The notes beneath the pieces are model-generated. The model saw only the letters and a list, made by a program, of their open reading frames with translations, made no database searches and was not told the origin of the DNA. A stretch of DNA of 41,379 nt from Rhodospirillaceae bacterium (lineage in GTDB: Bacteria; Pseudomonadota; Alphaproteobacteria; MPNO01; UBA2964): assembly GCA_002712335.1 (NCBI GenBank), contig PATI01000013.1:39619-80997 (forward strand), written 5' to 3'. Numbering within the stretch: the first letter of the stretch is position 1; each line of letters opens with the position of its first letter. The translations under genes were made by a program, and so were the position numbers. Shown here one piece after another: positions 33,362-41,379 of the stretch.

Positions 33362-35014
33362 TTATATTTTATCTTTCTTTTTATTCTTTTCTATTTGCCG
33401 CAGTGCTCCACGCTGAATTTTACCAGTTGGCGTATGGGGCAACTCCTCCACAAATTCCACTTCTCGAGGATATTTAAAAGCAGAAATTTGAGATTTAACA
33501 AAATTCTGAAGTTCGATCACGAGCTTATCGCTTGCTAAATTTTTGTCACGCAACTCTATAAATGCCTTTACTACTTGGCCGCGGTTTTTATCGGGTGATC
33601 CAACCACGGCTACCTCTCTTATTGCGGAATGTTCCATGAGAACCGCTTCAACCTCAAGGCCGGAGACATTATAACCGCCAGTCAATATCATGTCATCGGT
33701 GCGAGCTTCATAAGAGAAATAGCCTTCTTCATTACGTATACATAAATCACCAGAAAGGTTCCAACCATCTTGAACGTAGGCTCGTTGCCGATCAGTGTCG
33801 TCTAAATAGCGACATCCATTAGGGCCTTTGACAATCATTTGGCCGACTTTTCCATCCGGGGTATCGTTAAAATTTTCATCAACAACCCGGACCTGAAAGC
33901 CCGGGACCGCTTTTCCTATTAAACCAGGTCGAATGTCATCACCTGACGCAGAGATAAAAATATGAAGTAATTCAGAAATGCCAAGGCCGTTAATTATCTT
34001 TACGCCTGTCTTTTTCTCCCAAGCATGAAACACTGCCGGAGCCAAAGGTTCGCCTCCGGCAATACAAAGTCTTAGTGACGATGTATCAAAATCCTGAATA
34101 TGATCGAGCATGAGTTTGTAGCCAGATGGAGTAGAAAAACAAACGGTTGCTTTATATTTTTCTATTGTTTCGAGCAAAATTTCAGGCGTAGCTCTTTCCA
34201 CAATGACGGTTGAGGCCCCAAAGCGCATTGTGTCGGTCAAATAAGCACAAAGCCCATATAAAAATGCTATTTGTGGACTTCCGCAGACAACATCATCTTC
34301 TCTTATCTTTACAACATAGCGTATAAATGTATCGGCTACAGCAAGGATGTCCCTGTGAAAATGCAGTGTTCCCTTCGGGGTGCCGGTTGAACCGGAGGTA
34401 AAGCCTATTACACAAGGGTCAGTCGCATAGGTGTCGACATTGGTAAACTGGTTTGATTTGGTTGTAAGGAGATTATCCAAAAATTTTTGACCCTCATCTC
34501 CAAAATAAACAATATTTCTTAAAGTATCAGATTTTTCATATGCTGCTTCAATGTCATCTTTTAGCTTGATGTCAGATATCGCCAAGTTAACTTTTGCTTT
34601 ACTCATCATGTAAACTAGCTCCCGTTCGCGGAGCACGGGCATTGTAGCAATTGCTATTCCACCGGCTTTCAGTATTGCAAACCATGCAGCAATAAGCAGG
34701 GGGTGGTTGCCGGACCTAAGTAGAACCCTTTCCCCCGGTACCATGTCAAAATCTTCAAGGAGAACGTTGGCTATTTGGTTAGCTTTGTCTAAGAGGTTCT
34801 TATAAGTCCAAACCTGTTCACCGAAGTAGATCACGGGCTTTTCACCGAAGCCGCTATCCACCATTTTGTCTAGCAGTTCTGTCGCAACATTTATTTTTTT
34901 CGGGTAAGCAGCTAGCTCCGGCAGAACGGAGTAATCCATATCTGGCCAAAGATTTTCTGGAGGCATGTTGTCGATAATGAATGTATCTAAATGGGAAGAG
35001 GATATTTGAGACAT
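33362..35014 (-). CDS. AMP-forming acyl-CoA ligase (benzoate/2-aminobenzoate-CoA ligase-like)
   Basis: A 550-residue adenylate-forming enzyme that activates a carboxylic acid with ATP and CoA. The phosphate loop TSGSTGTPKGT is at 206-216. The A8 hinge aspartate region is DDMILTGGYNVSG, and the C-terminal catalytic lysine K532 is in PTGKIQRG. The sequence layout resembles the aryl-CoA ligase branch (benzoate, 2-aminobenzoate). A lysine-rich tail (KNKKKDK) ends the protein. It is divergent from HyuB across a 110-base spacer and upstream of an amidase in the same operon. Confidence 0.88.
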   Translation of the reverse strand: MSQISSSHLDTFIIDNMPPENLWPDMDYSVLPELAAYPKKINVATELLDKMVDSGFGEKPVIYFGEQVWTYKNLLDKANQIANVLLEDFDMVPGERVLLRSGNHPLLIAAWFAILKAGGIAIATMPVLRERELVYMMSKAKVNLAISDIKLKDDIEAAYEKSDTLRNIVYFGDEGQKFLDNLLTTKSNQFTNVDTYATDPCVIGFTSGSTGTPKGTLHFHRDILAVADTFIRYVVKIREDDVVCGSPQIAFLYGLCAYLTDTMRFGASTVIVERATPEILLETIEKYKATVCFSTPSGYKLMLDHIQDFDTSSLRLCIAGGEPLAPAVFHAWEKKTGVKIINGLGISELLHIFISASGDDIRPGLIGKAVPGFQVRVVDENFNDTPDGKVGQMIVKGPNGCRYLDDTDRQRAYVQDGWNLSGDLCIRNEEGYFSYEARTDDMILTGGYNVSGLEVEAVLMEHSAIREVAVVGSPDKNRGQVVKAFIELRDKNLASDKLVIELQNFVKSQISAFKYPREVEFVEELPHTPTGKIQRGALRQIEKNKKKDKI

Positions 35015-35124
35015 TGAAGGAAAATTTCCTTGTTCTATTTTACATAAAAAGATTTAGTACAAAAAAGGTTGGTCGGAACGTAGCATAATGATAGCTTGCC
35101 CGCCATTTTAAGAAACGGAAAAAA

Positions 35125-37143
35125 ATGAATCCACTAATACAGCTCGAATTGATACGCGAATCTTTAGTCGCGGTAGTTAATGAAATGCGAGCCAACATCA
35201 TTCATTCATCTTATGCGGCTATAATTTATGAGGGCCATGATTTTTCTTGTGCTCTTATGTCTGCTGACGGGCGTCAGGTGGCGCAGGGGTTAGCTGATCA
35301 CCCTATTCATATTTTTGCTGTTCCCTACTCAACACGTGAAGTAGTTAGGGCTTTTAAAGATGACATACATGAAGGTGACCTTTTTCTTCATAATGACCCT
35401 TATACCGGAGGAACACACCTAAATGATGTTTTACTTTTACATCCTATTTTTAATGGCGGTAAACTTGCCCTCTTTGCAGCGATAAGGTGCCATTGGAACG
35501 ATGTTGGCGGCATGACGCCGGGTTCTCTATCTGGACGGGTTAAAGAAATTTATCAAGAAGGAATACGTATCACTCCAACCCGCATTTGTGAAAAAGGTAA
35601 AATGAACGAGGCAGTTCTTGCTACCTTGTTTAATAATATGCGAGGACGTGAAGAGCGAGTGGGTGATTTTAACGCTATGTTGGGAACAGGTCGAAAAGCG
35701 GCTGAGCATCTGGGTCGACTTTTTAAACGATTTGGTGGACAGGGACTTTTGGATGGTGTCGAAGCGTTAATTGATAGATCAGAGCGTCAGATGCGGAGTC
35801 GTATTTCTGCCTGCCCCGATGGCGAATATTTTTCTGAAGGTTACATAGAAAGTGATGGATCTAATCCAAACCCCTTGGTTGTTCGTTTGAAGCTTACCGT
35901 CGAGGGGGATGGAATTAAGGCTGATTTTTCTGGCACCTCTGCGCAGACGAATGGGCCGACTAATTGTGGGCCGGCAATGGCATTTAATGCCGTGGGAACT
36001 ATTGTTAAAGCCTTTCTCGACCCGAAGACCCCAATAAATCATGGTTCTTTTAATCCTATTAACGTGATAGCGCCCGAAAAAAGCTTTATCAATGCAAGGG
36101 AAACAGCGCCGTGTGGCGGGATGGCTGAGGTGAAATTTTTAATAGACTCGGTAGTTGCCGCAGCAATGGGACAGGTTGTACCTGAAATGAGTGTAGGAGA
36201 TCTCAAAGGTGGCGCTAACCATATTCATATTGCCGGTCCGCGAGCTGACGGCGCTACCTACATTCATTATGAATGGCCGGCTGGAGGAACCGGAGCCAGT
36301 TTAGGGGTGGATGGCAGCAACGCTGTCAGAAGTTACAACGAAGGGGATTTCAATTCTATACAATCTGTTGAAACAGTAGAGTCTCAGTATCCGTTGAGGG
36401 TAGAATGTTGTGAGGTAAGGACGGGCGCTTGTGGAGATGGACGATACCGGGGTGGCTTTGGTCTAAGACGAGATATTCGAATACTGGGTGATAATGCCAT
36501 GTTATCAGTTCTTTCAGAAAAAAATGTTATTCCTCCTTATGGCGTTGTAAAAGGCTGTAATGCTGCTGCTAATCGTTTTGTCGTATTGCGCGATGGTAAA
36601 GAAGTTGAGCCTTCAGACGTTCCGGGAAAAGTCTCAGGATTTACATTGCAAAAAGGAGATGTTGTTAGAGAAGAAACTGCTGGTGGTGGTGGTTATGGCG
36701 ATCCTTTAACTCGTGATCCAAAGCAAGTAATGGAGGATATACGTTTGGGGTACCTCACCATAGAACAAGCTCAGCTTCGTTACGGTTTAGCTTTGACGGA
36801 AAGTGGAGAGATTGATTTTGAAAAGACTGATGAAAGACGGAGCGAACTAGAAAGTAGCAGGGTTGAAGTTACCCTGAAGATAACGGAAAAGGAAGATATG
36901 GAGGGTGCCCGTCGCCGATTTGCGGTGTCCTCCGTTCTCGCGATGAGATTAAAAATAGAACAAGATGACCTTGTCGAAATTTTAGGCAACGCGGCGGCAC
37001 CACTCAGGGGATGGGCCAGAGTTATAGAAGGAGCAGAAACAGTAATTTCTGTTGGGCCAGTAGGAATGAAACTGTTAAATTCTATAGATGGTCAACTCGC
37101 TGAAATAAGAGCAGTTCGTTCGCGGCCATTTGGGGTCATGTAA
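35125..37143 (+). CDS. Hydantoinase B / oxoprolinase-type subunit with C-terminal extension
   Basis: A 672-residue HyuB-family subunit of an ATP-dependent amidohydrolase or carboxylase such as N-methylhydantoinase or acetophenone carboxylase. The family stretches HNDPYTGGTHLNDV, CHWNDVGGMTPGSLSG and GGGGYGDPLTRDP are present. HyuB normally ends soon after the last one; here about 140 residues follow, including a region with AMRLKIEQDDLVEILG and LAEIRAVRS that looks like a small beta domain. The stop overlaps the HyuA start by one base, so both subunits are coupled. Confidence 0.87.
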   Translation: MNPLIQLELIRESLVAVVNEMRANIIHSSYAAIIYEGHDFSCALMSADGRQVAQGLADHPIHIFAVPYSTREVVRAFKDDIHEGDLFLHNDPYTGGTHLNDVLLLHPIFNGGKLALFAAIRCHWNDVGGMTPGSLSGRVKEIYQEGIRITPTRICEKGKMNEAVLATLFNNMRGREERVGDFNAMLGTGRKAAEHLGRLFKRFGGQGLLDGVEALIDRSERQMRSRISACPDGEYFSEGYIESDGSNPNPLVVRLKLTVEGDGIKADFSGTSAQTNGPTNCGPAMAFNAVGTIVKAFLDPKTPINHGSFNPINVIAPEKSFINARETAPCGGMAEVKFLIDSVVAAAMGQVVPEMSVGDLKGGANHIHIAGPRADGATYIHYEWPAGGTGASLGVDGSNAVRSYNEGDFNSIQSVETVESQYPLRVECCEVRTGACGDGRYRGGFGLRRDIRILGDNAMLSVLSEKNVIPPYGVVKGCNAAANRFVVLRDGKEVEPSDVPGKVSGFTLQKGDVVREETAGGGGYGDPLTRDPKQVMEDIRLGYLTIEQAQLRYGLALTESGEIDFEKTDERRSELESSRVEVTLKITEKEDMEGARRRFAVSSVLAMRLKIEQDDLVEILGNAAAPLRGWARVIEGAETVISVGPVGMKLLNSIDGQLAEIRAVRSRPFGVM

Positions 37144-39194
37144 TGCCCGAATCTTCGAAAAGTTACCTAGTTGGCATTGATGTCGGGGGAACCTTCACTG
37201 ATATCCTATGCCTTGACATCGAAAACCAAAAGTTGATGTCCGCAAAGACCCCCTCGCTTCCCGGAAAGCAATGGGAAGGTGTTTTGAATGCACTTGGTGA
37301 ATTGGGAATTAAAACTAGCGATATAAAAGCCTTTGTTCATGGCACTACTATTGCGACAAACGCTTTACTTGAAAGGAAAGGAGCTAAAACTGCTTTAATA
37401 ACAACTGAAGGTTTTCAAGATACAATTGAAATCGGGCGCACTCGACGTTTGATAGGCGGTTTGTTTGATATTAAGTTTGTCCGACCTCTTCCCCTTGTCG
37501 ATAGAACATTGAGGATAGGCGTACCTGAGCGTATGAGCGCGGATGGCGAGGTCATTAAAGATTTATCTGATTATGATTTCGAGGTTCTTGCAAGGAATCT
37601 CCTCTCAGAAGGTGTAGAGGCAGTAGGCATTGGGTTTGTGAATTCCTATGCCAATAATGTAACAGAACAAAATGCAGTCGTTTGTTTAAGTAAATTTTTG
37701 GAAAATATTCCGGTCTGCAGTTCAACTGATGTTGTAGCAGAAAGAGGAGAATTTCATCGATTTTCAACTTGCGTATTAAATGCCTACCTAACACCTGTAG
37801 TTATTAAATATTTGGATACATTGGCAGATGAACTAAGAGGAAGAGGTGTCCAAGCGCCGGTTAATATCATGGGCTCAAATGGAGGCGCGATGACATTAGA
37901 GCAAGCCGCGAAATTTGCTGCAGGTACATTTCTTTCTGGCCCGGTAGGAGGTGTAGGAGGCGCGGTACGGACTTGTGAAATGGCAGATGTACAAGATTGC
38001 ATCACCTTTGATATGGGCGGGACATCAACCGATGTTGCACTAATTTATCAACGGCAACCAAGAATTAGCCATGATAACCAAATAGATGCATATCCTCTAC
38101 AGGTTCCTCAATTAGATATTCATACAATCGGTGCCGGCGGAGGCTCAATCGCTTGGGTACAGGAGGATGGTACTCTAGAGGTGGGTCCACAGAGTGCCGG
38201 AGCGCTGCCGGGTCCGGCTTGTTATGGAAGGGGTGGAACACAGCCGACTATTTCAGATGCAAATTTGCTGCTTGGCCGTTTGCCTACGGAGCGGACACTT
38301 TCCGGTGGCCTAAGTTTAGATAAGGCGGCGTCGGAGCTAGCATTCAAAAACCTTGCGGAGGAACTCGGCGGAGGGAAAATTGATGCCCTTGCCGATGGTG
38401 TCCTAAAAATTGCTGTTGCAAAGATGGCTGGGGCGGTGCGGGAGGTGTCTGTACATCGTGGTTTTGATCCTAGGGATTTTGCCCTTTTGGGTTTCGGTGG
38501 AGCGGGACCCATGCATGTTTTTTTAGTAGCTGAGGAGCTTGCGGTGCCTCAGGTCATTATCCCTAGATTTCCTGGACACCTGTCTGCCCTTGGACAGCTT
38601 CTTGCTGATCAGCGCCTAGATACAGTTCAGGCGTGGGGTGGTAAATTGAGCCAACTCGATCCGAGAAAATTACAAACACCTCTGGTGGAAATGAAAGCGT
38701 CTGCGCGACAAACACTAAATGACGCAGGATTTATGAATGACCATCAGGAACATATTTTTACCGCTGACATGCGTTATGTAGGACAATCATATACCCTTTC
38801 AGTGCCATTGGATGAAGCCACCGATAATTGGCGGATTGTCAGGGAATTATTTGCTGCTCGTCATACTGAAACCTTCGGTCATGCAGATACGAGTAGTGAC
38901 GCTGAAATTGTTAACTTGAGGTTAGTTTCTTTGGGTGTTGTGGATAAACCGTCTCTAGCATTTAATTCGGGTGAGGGCGGTGATGTGATTATCGAGGAAC
39001 GTGAAGTTTGGTTTGATGAAACTTGGAGTGCTTGTCCTGTTCTCGATCGCCAAAAAATGAAAGCCGGATTTAGCTTTGTTGGACCGGCGATAATCGAAGA
39101 ATCTGGGGGGACTTCAATAGTTCCACCGAATTGGAAAGTTACAGTGTTGGACGCTGGATCTCTTGATTGTCGTAACCCAAAAATTGGTTCCTGA
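37143..39194 (+). CDS. Hydantoinase A / oxoprolinase-type subunit
   Basis: A 683-residue HyuA-family subunit with the actin-like ATPase fold. The phosphate-1 motif GIDVGGTFTDIL lies at 11-22, HGTTIATNALLERKG follows, and a second phosphate motif FDMGGTSTDVAL precedes the IGAGGGSIAWV segment. It hydrolyses ATP to drive ring opening or carboxylation with HyuB. The translational overlap with the preceding gene confirms a heteromeric complex. Candidates are hydantoin, oxoproline or an aryl ketone; the aryl-CoA ligase and enoyl-CoA hydratase nearby would be compatible with the last, but this is inference. Confidence 0.9.
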   Translation: MPESSKSYLVGIDVGGTFTDILCLDIENQKLMSAKTPSLPGKQWEGVLNALGELGIKTSDIKAFVHGTTIATNALLERKGAKTALITTEGFQDTIEIGRTRRLIGGLFDIKFVRPLPLVDRTLRIGVPERMSADGEVIKDLSDYDFEVLARNLLSEGVEAVGIGFVNSYANNVTEQNAVVCLSKFLENIPVCSSTDVVAERGEFHRFSTCVLNAYLTPVVIKYLDTLADELRGRGVQAPVNIMGSNGGAMTLEQAAKFAAGTFLSGPVGGVGGAVRTCEMADVQDCITFDMGGTSTDVALIYQRQPRISHDNQIDAYPLQVPQLDIHTIGAGGGSIAWVQEDGTLEVGPQSAGALPGPACYGRGGTQPTISDANLLLGRLPTERTLSGGLSLDKAASELAFKNLAEELGGGKIDALADGVLKIAVAKMAGAVREVSVHRGFDPRDFALLGFGGAGPMHVFLVAEELAVPQVIIPRFPGHLSALGQLLADQRLDTVQAWGGKLSQLDPRKLQTPLVEMKASARQTLNDAGFMNDHQEHIFTADMRYVGQSYTLSVPLDEATDNWRIVRELFAARHTETFGHADTSSDAEIVNLRLVSLGVVDKPSLAFNSGEGGDVIIEEREVWFDETWSACPVLDRQKMKAGFSFVGPAIIEESGGTSIVPPNWKVTVLDAGSLDCRNPKIGS

Positions 39195-39343
39195 CAGGAC
39201 GAAATTTAATATCAAGTCTAATTCATCCTTTCGTTAGATATTCAATCAATGAGTATCATCATCAGCCGCTAATTTTTGCGTTTCTATGTTGCCGGGGTTA
39301 ATCTCCTGTTATCTCTAAAAATATTTATTCAAAGGGGAACGGT

Positions 39344-40249
39344 ATGGCCTATCAGGATCTAAAATACGAGCTAAAGGATGGAATTGTTACTATCACGATG
39401 AACCGTCCGGAAGTAATGAATGCATTATCAGAAAATCTCGAAAGAGAAATTCACCTAGCATTTGATGAGGCTGATGCCGAGCGGAAAGCTAGGGTTATTA
39501 TCTTGACTGGAGAGGGAGCGGCCTTCTGTTCGGGGTACGATCAGAGCCCCAAGAAAGGTGGAAAAAAAAAGGGGGACCCCACGGGGCGCTCTATCGCAGA
39601 TTTTATTGAAGGGTGGCAACGAAATGATAGTAAAATTTCCGACAACTGGGTACATATGTGGAAACTCGGCAAACCAATTATTGCGGCGGTTAATGGTTGG
39701 GCAATGGGTGGTGGTTTCTGGTATCAGCTTGCAGCCGACATGACAATTGCCTCTAAAAAAGCAGTCTTTGCGCAGCCTGAGGTGCGGCATATCTCCAATA
39801 CGTCTTATTTGATGACAGCATTATGTGGATGGAAAGCGGCAAACAGGTGGGGGCTTACCGGTGATCATTTTGATGCACAGGAAGCCTATCGAATTGGGAT
39901 GGTGAATGAAGTAGTGGAGCATGAAGATTTGATGTCTAAAAGTAGAGAGCTTGCAGCACGAATAGCATTGGTACCAGAGCCTGCAGTTCGTCTAAATAAG
40001 GCAATTGCAATGCAGGGGCTTCAAGCATCGGGTGTCAATGCTTCATTATTATTAGAAGGGGCTTTGGGCAGTATGGCCCATTCTTCCCACAATGAGCATC
40101 GAGAAGAACTATACAAGACCATGCAAGAAGAAGGCGTTCGAGCTTATTTGCAAAAAAGGGATGGTCCTTTTCAACCAGAACCGATGGGCCCAAAATCAGC
40201 AGCCGGTATTGCCTCAAGAAAAGATAATAATTCGACAAAGAAATTATAA
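39344..40249 (+). CDS. Enoyl-CoA hydratase/isomerase family protein
   Basis: A 301-residue crotonase-fold enzyme acting on acyl-CoA esters. The oxyanion hole is formed by the AAFCSGYDQ (59-67) and GWAMGGGFW (118-126) segments. The glutamate in FAQPEVRH is at the first catalytic position; the second is not evident, so isomerase, lyase or hydrolase activity is possible. A lysine/glycine-rich insertion (KKGGKKKGD) follows the first segment. AAAGGGGAACGGT precedes the ATG. It stands 149 bases after HyuA and 86 before the SDR gene. Confidence 0.88.
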   Translation: MAYQDLKYELKDGIVTITMNRPEVMNALSENLEREIHLAFDEADAERKARVIILTGEGAAFCSGYDQSPKKGGKKKGDPTGRSIADFIEGWQRNDSKISDNWVHMWKLGKPIIAAVNGWAMGGGFWYQLAADMTIASKKAVFAQPEVRHISNTSYLMTALCGWKAANRWGLTGDHFDAQEAYRIGMVNEVVEHEDLMSKSRELAARIALVPEPAVRLNKAIAMQGLQASGVNASLLLEGALGSMAHSSHNEHREELYKTMQEEGVRAYLQKRDGPFQPEPMGPKSAAGIASRKDNNSTKKL

Positions 40250-40335
40250 TACTAATTATTCTAATTAAGAAGGTTGTGCTTTGTTCGACTATGTCGTAGA
40301 GGCCAATAAATATTAATATTGTTTTGGAGGAAGAG

Positions 40336-41121
40336 ATGGGTAAAACCTTTGATGTGGACAATGCTTATAGTGTCAAAGATAAAGTTGTTATCGTGACCGG
40401 CGGCGGAACTGGTATCGGAAAAGTGTATAGTCAAAGATTGGCTCAGAGTGGAGCTAAGGTAGTGTTAGCGGATATTGCGGCAGAAGAGTCAAATGATGTT
40501 GCGGCAGAAATTAGAGATTCTGGTGGGCAGGCGATATCAGTGCCAACTGATGTTACAAATGAAGAGGCAGTAAAGGCGATGACTGATTTTGCAGTCAACG
40601 AGTATGGAGGAATTGATGGGCTGATCAACAACGCTTCTTTAATGAGCGTTTTGCCACGCGGAGATTGGTTTGAGATTTCAGCTGAACGCTGGGATTCGGT
40701 AATGTCTGTAAATTTAAAAGGTATATTTTTATGTTGTCGCTCTGTTTACGCCCATATGCAAAAGCGTGGTGGCGGCAGTATTGTAAATATTTCATCTAGC
40801 CGAATTTGGGAGGGTAACCCAAATCGTCTTGATTATACGACCTCTAAAGCTGGTGTCGTTGGATTAACCCGAGCACTAGCTCGTGAGCTTGGTGACGATA
40901 ATATAAGCGTAAATGCAATAACCCCGGGCTTTACTTTGAGTGAGACTCAACTCGCATCTTCATCGTCAAATTACCTTGGTGGTAAGGATGAAGGAAAATG
41001 TTTCAAACGGCCACAAACCCCAGATGATCTTGTTGGCGCGGTTATATTTTTATTAAGTGACGCCGCGGGTTTCATGACAGGCCAAACGGTCAACGTGGAT
41101 GGCGGAAGGTATATGCATTAA
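40336..41121 (+). CDS. SDR-family oxidoreductase
   Basis: A 261-residue classical short-chain dehydrogenase: GGGTGIG (22-28), NNAS (98-101), serines 153-155, and the pair Y167-x-x-x-K171 (YTTSK). The C terminus has the usual FMTGQTVNVDGG motif. The ATG at 40336 has GGAGG five bases upstream; an in-frame TTG at 40324 is less likely. It may act on the product of the enoyl-CoA hydratase before it, as a 3-hydroxyacyl dehydrogenase would, though the substrate is unproven. Confidence 0.9.
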   Translation: MGKTFDVDNAYSVKDKVVIVTGGGTGIGKVYSQRLAQSGAKVVLADIAAEESNDVAAEIRDSGGQAISVPTDVTNEEAVKAMTDFAVNEYGGIDGLINNASLMSVLPRGDWFEISAERWDSVMSVNLKGIFLCCRSVYAHMQKRGGGSIVNISSSRIWEGNPNRLDYTTSKAGVVGLTRALARELGDDNISVNAITPGFTLSETQLASSSSNYLGGKDEGKCFKRPQTPDDLVGAVIFLLSDAAGFMTGQTVNVDGGRYMH

Positions 41122-41208
41122 TATTACTGATTTAAAGGTTAAGTTGAACGTAAATCGGAATTTAAATTATTTACGTACATAGATTAAGTAAGCTGAAAGG
41201 AAGTAAGG

Positions 41209-41379
41209 ATGTGCCCAGCTGAAGTAAATACTGAAGCCATTGCAGAATCTATGACACAAAGTGAGTATTATAATATAGCTGACTCGGTACTACCCGGTGG
41301 CGGGCTCGGTGGATACTCACTTCCGGAAGATGTGCGCTTCGTTATTCAAAAAGGAGAAGCGGGTCGTCTTCAAGATGTT
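41209..41379 (+). CDS. Class III aminotransferase (glutamate-1-semialdehyde-aminomutase-like), N-terminal fragment
   Basis: The first 57 residues of a gene cut by the window edge. The stretches LPGGGLGGYSLPED and VIQKGEAGRLQDV are the N-terminal signature of PLP-dependent class III aminotransferases, in the branch with glutamate-1-semialdehyde 2,1-aminomutase. The lysine and PLP motifs lie outside the window. GGAAGTAAGG just before the ATG is a good ribosome binding site. The gap to the SDR is 87 bases. Confidence 0.75.
   Translation, partial: MCPAEVNTEAIAESMTQSEYYNIADSVLPGGGLGGYSLPEDVRFVIQKGEAGRLQDV

Noticed and set aside
1..41379. Reassignment of TGA to Trp
   Set aside because: Several well supported genes end at TGA (for example 1305-1307, 3111-3113, 31812-31814), so the TGA at 15193 is a special case.

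Overview
The window is a 41.4 kb stretch of bacterial chromosome with about 39 complete protein genes and one gene cut by the right edge. It contains no rRNA, tRNA, insertion sequence, phage gene or CRISPR array that I can see. Base composition is AT-leaning by eye and spacers are short, with no gene-free stretch longer than 300 bases. ATG, GTG and TTG starts are all used, and TGA is a normal stop codon (for example at 1305-1307 and 3111-3113). The gene families (MmgE/PrpD, NIPSNAP, many SDRs, Rieske oxygenase, decarboxylase-like binding proteins, HyuA/HyuB) suggest a proteobacterium, most likely a free-living alphaproteobacterium. No phylogenetic marker gene is present, so this is an inference.

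Layout. (1) 243-6847, all + strand: a TauD/TfdA dioxygenase, then an amidohydrolase, a Rieske ferredoxin, an unrecognised 113-residue protein, a second paralogous amidohydrolase, an MmgE/PrpD protein and an isocitrate-lyase/PEP-mutase family protein. This looks like one catabolic operon for an unknown organic acid. (2) 6865-9740, - strand: a NIPSNAP protein, a ThDP enzyme and an atypical SDR, divergent from (3) 9857-13404, a compact prpD-prpB-prpC methylcitrate operon. (4) 13511-20747: a DMT exporter, a second NIPSNAP protein, a DsbA/FrnE-type protein, SDR, alanine dehydrogenase, quinone-oxidoreductase-like MDR, alpha/beta hydrolase, VOC protein and nitroreductase. (5) 20891-27466: an SDR, a five-gene - strand operon (Rieske oxygenase alpha and beta, binding-protein-like protein, split sulfopyruvate-decarboxylase-like enzyme) and, divergently, a 4,5-dihydroxyphthalate-decarboxylase-like protein with a TauE/SafE permease. 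(6) 27468-41379: dienelactone hydrolase, two amidases, another decarboxylase-like protein, a third amidohydrolase, an aryl-CoA ligase, HyuB-HyuA, enoyl-CoA hydratase, SDR and the start of a class III aminotransferase.

The most striking feature is at 15151-15780. The DsbA/FrnE-family gene has an in-frame TGA (15193-15195) exactly where the first cysteine of the CPWC active site belongs. The TGA is followed by a hairpin at 15205-15231 that fits a bacterial SECIS element (five-base apical loop with G in its second position, starting after 20 intervening nucleotides). The gene therefore most likely encodes a selenoprotein with a Sec-Pro-Trp-Cys active site. An automatic caller would shorten it to the GTG at 15217 and lose the active site.

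Taken together this is an accessory catabolic region: hydrolytic, decarboxylating and ring-oxidising enzymes feed short acids towards CoA esters and propionyl-CoA, with the methylcitrate cycle as outlet. Not one transcriptional regulator is recognisable in the window, and the three binding-protein-like genes lack both signal peptides and ABC partners, so they are more likely enzymes than transporters.
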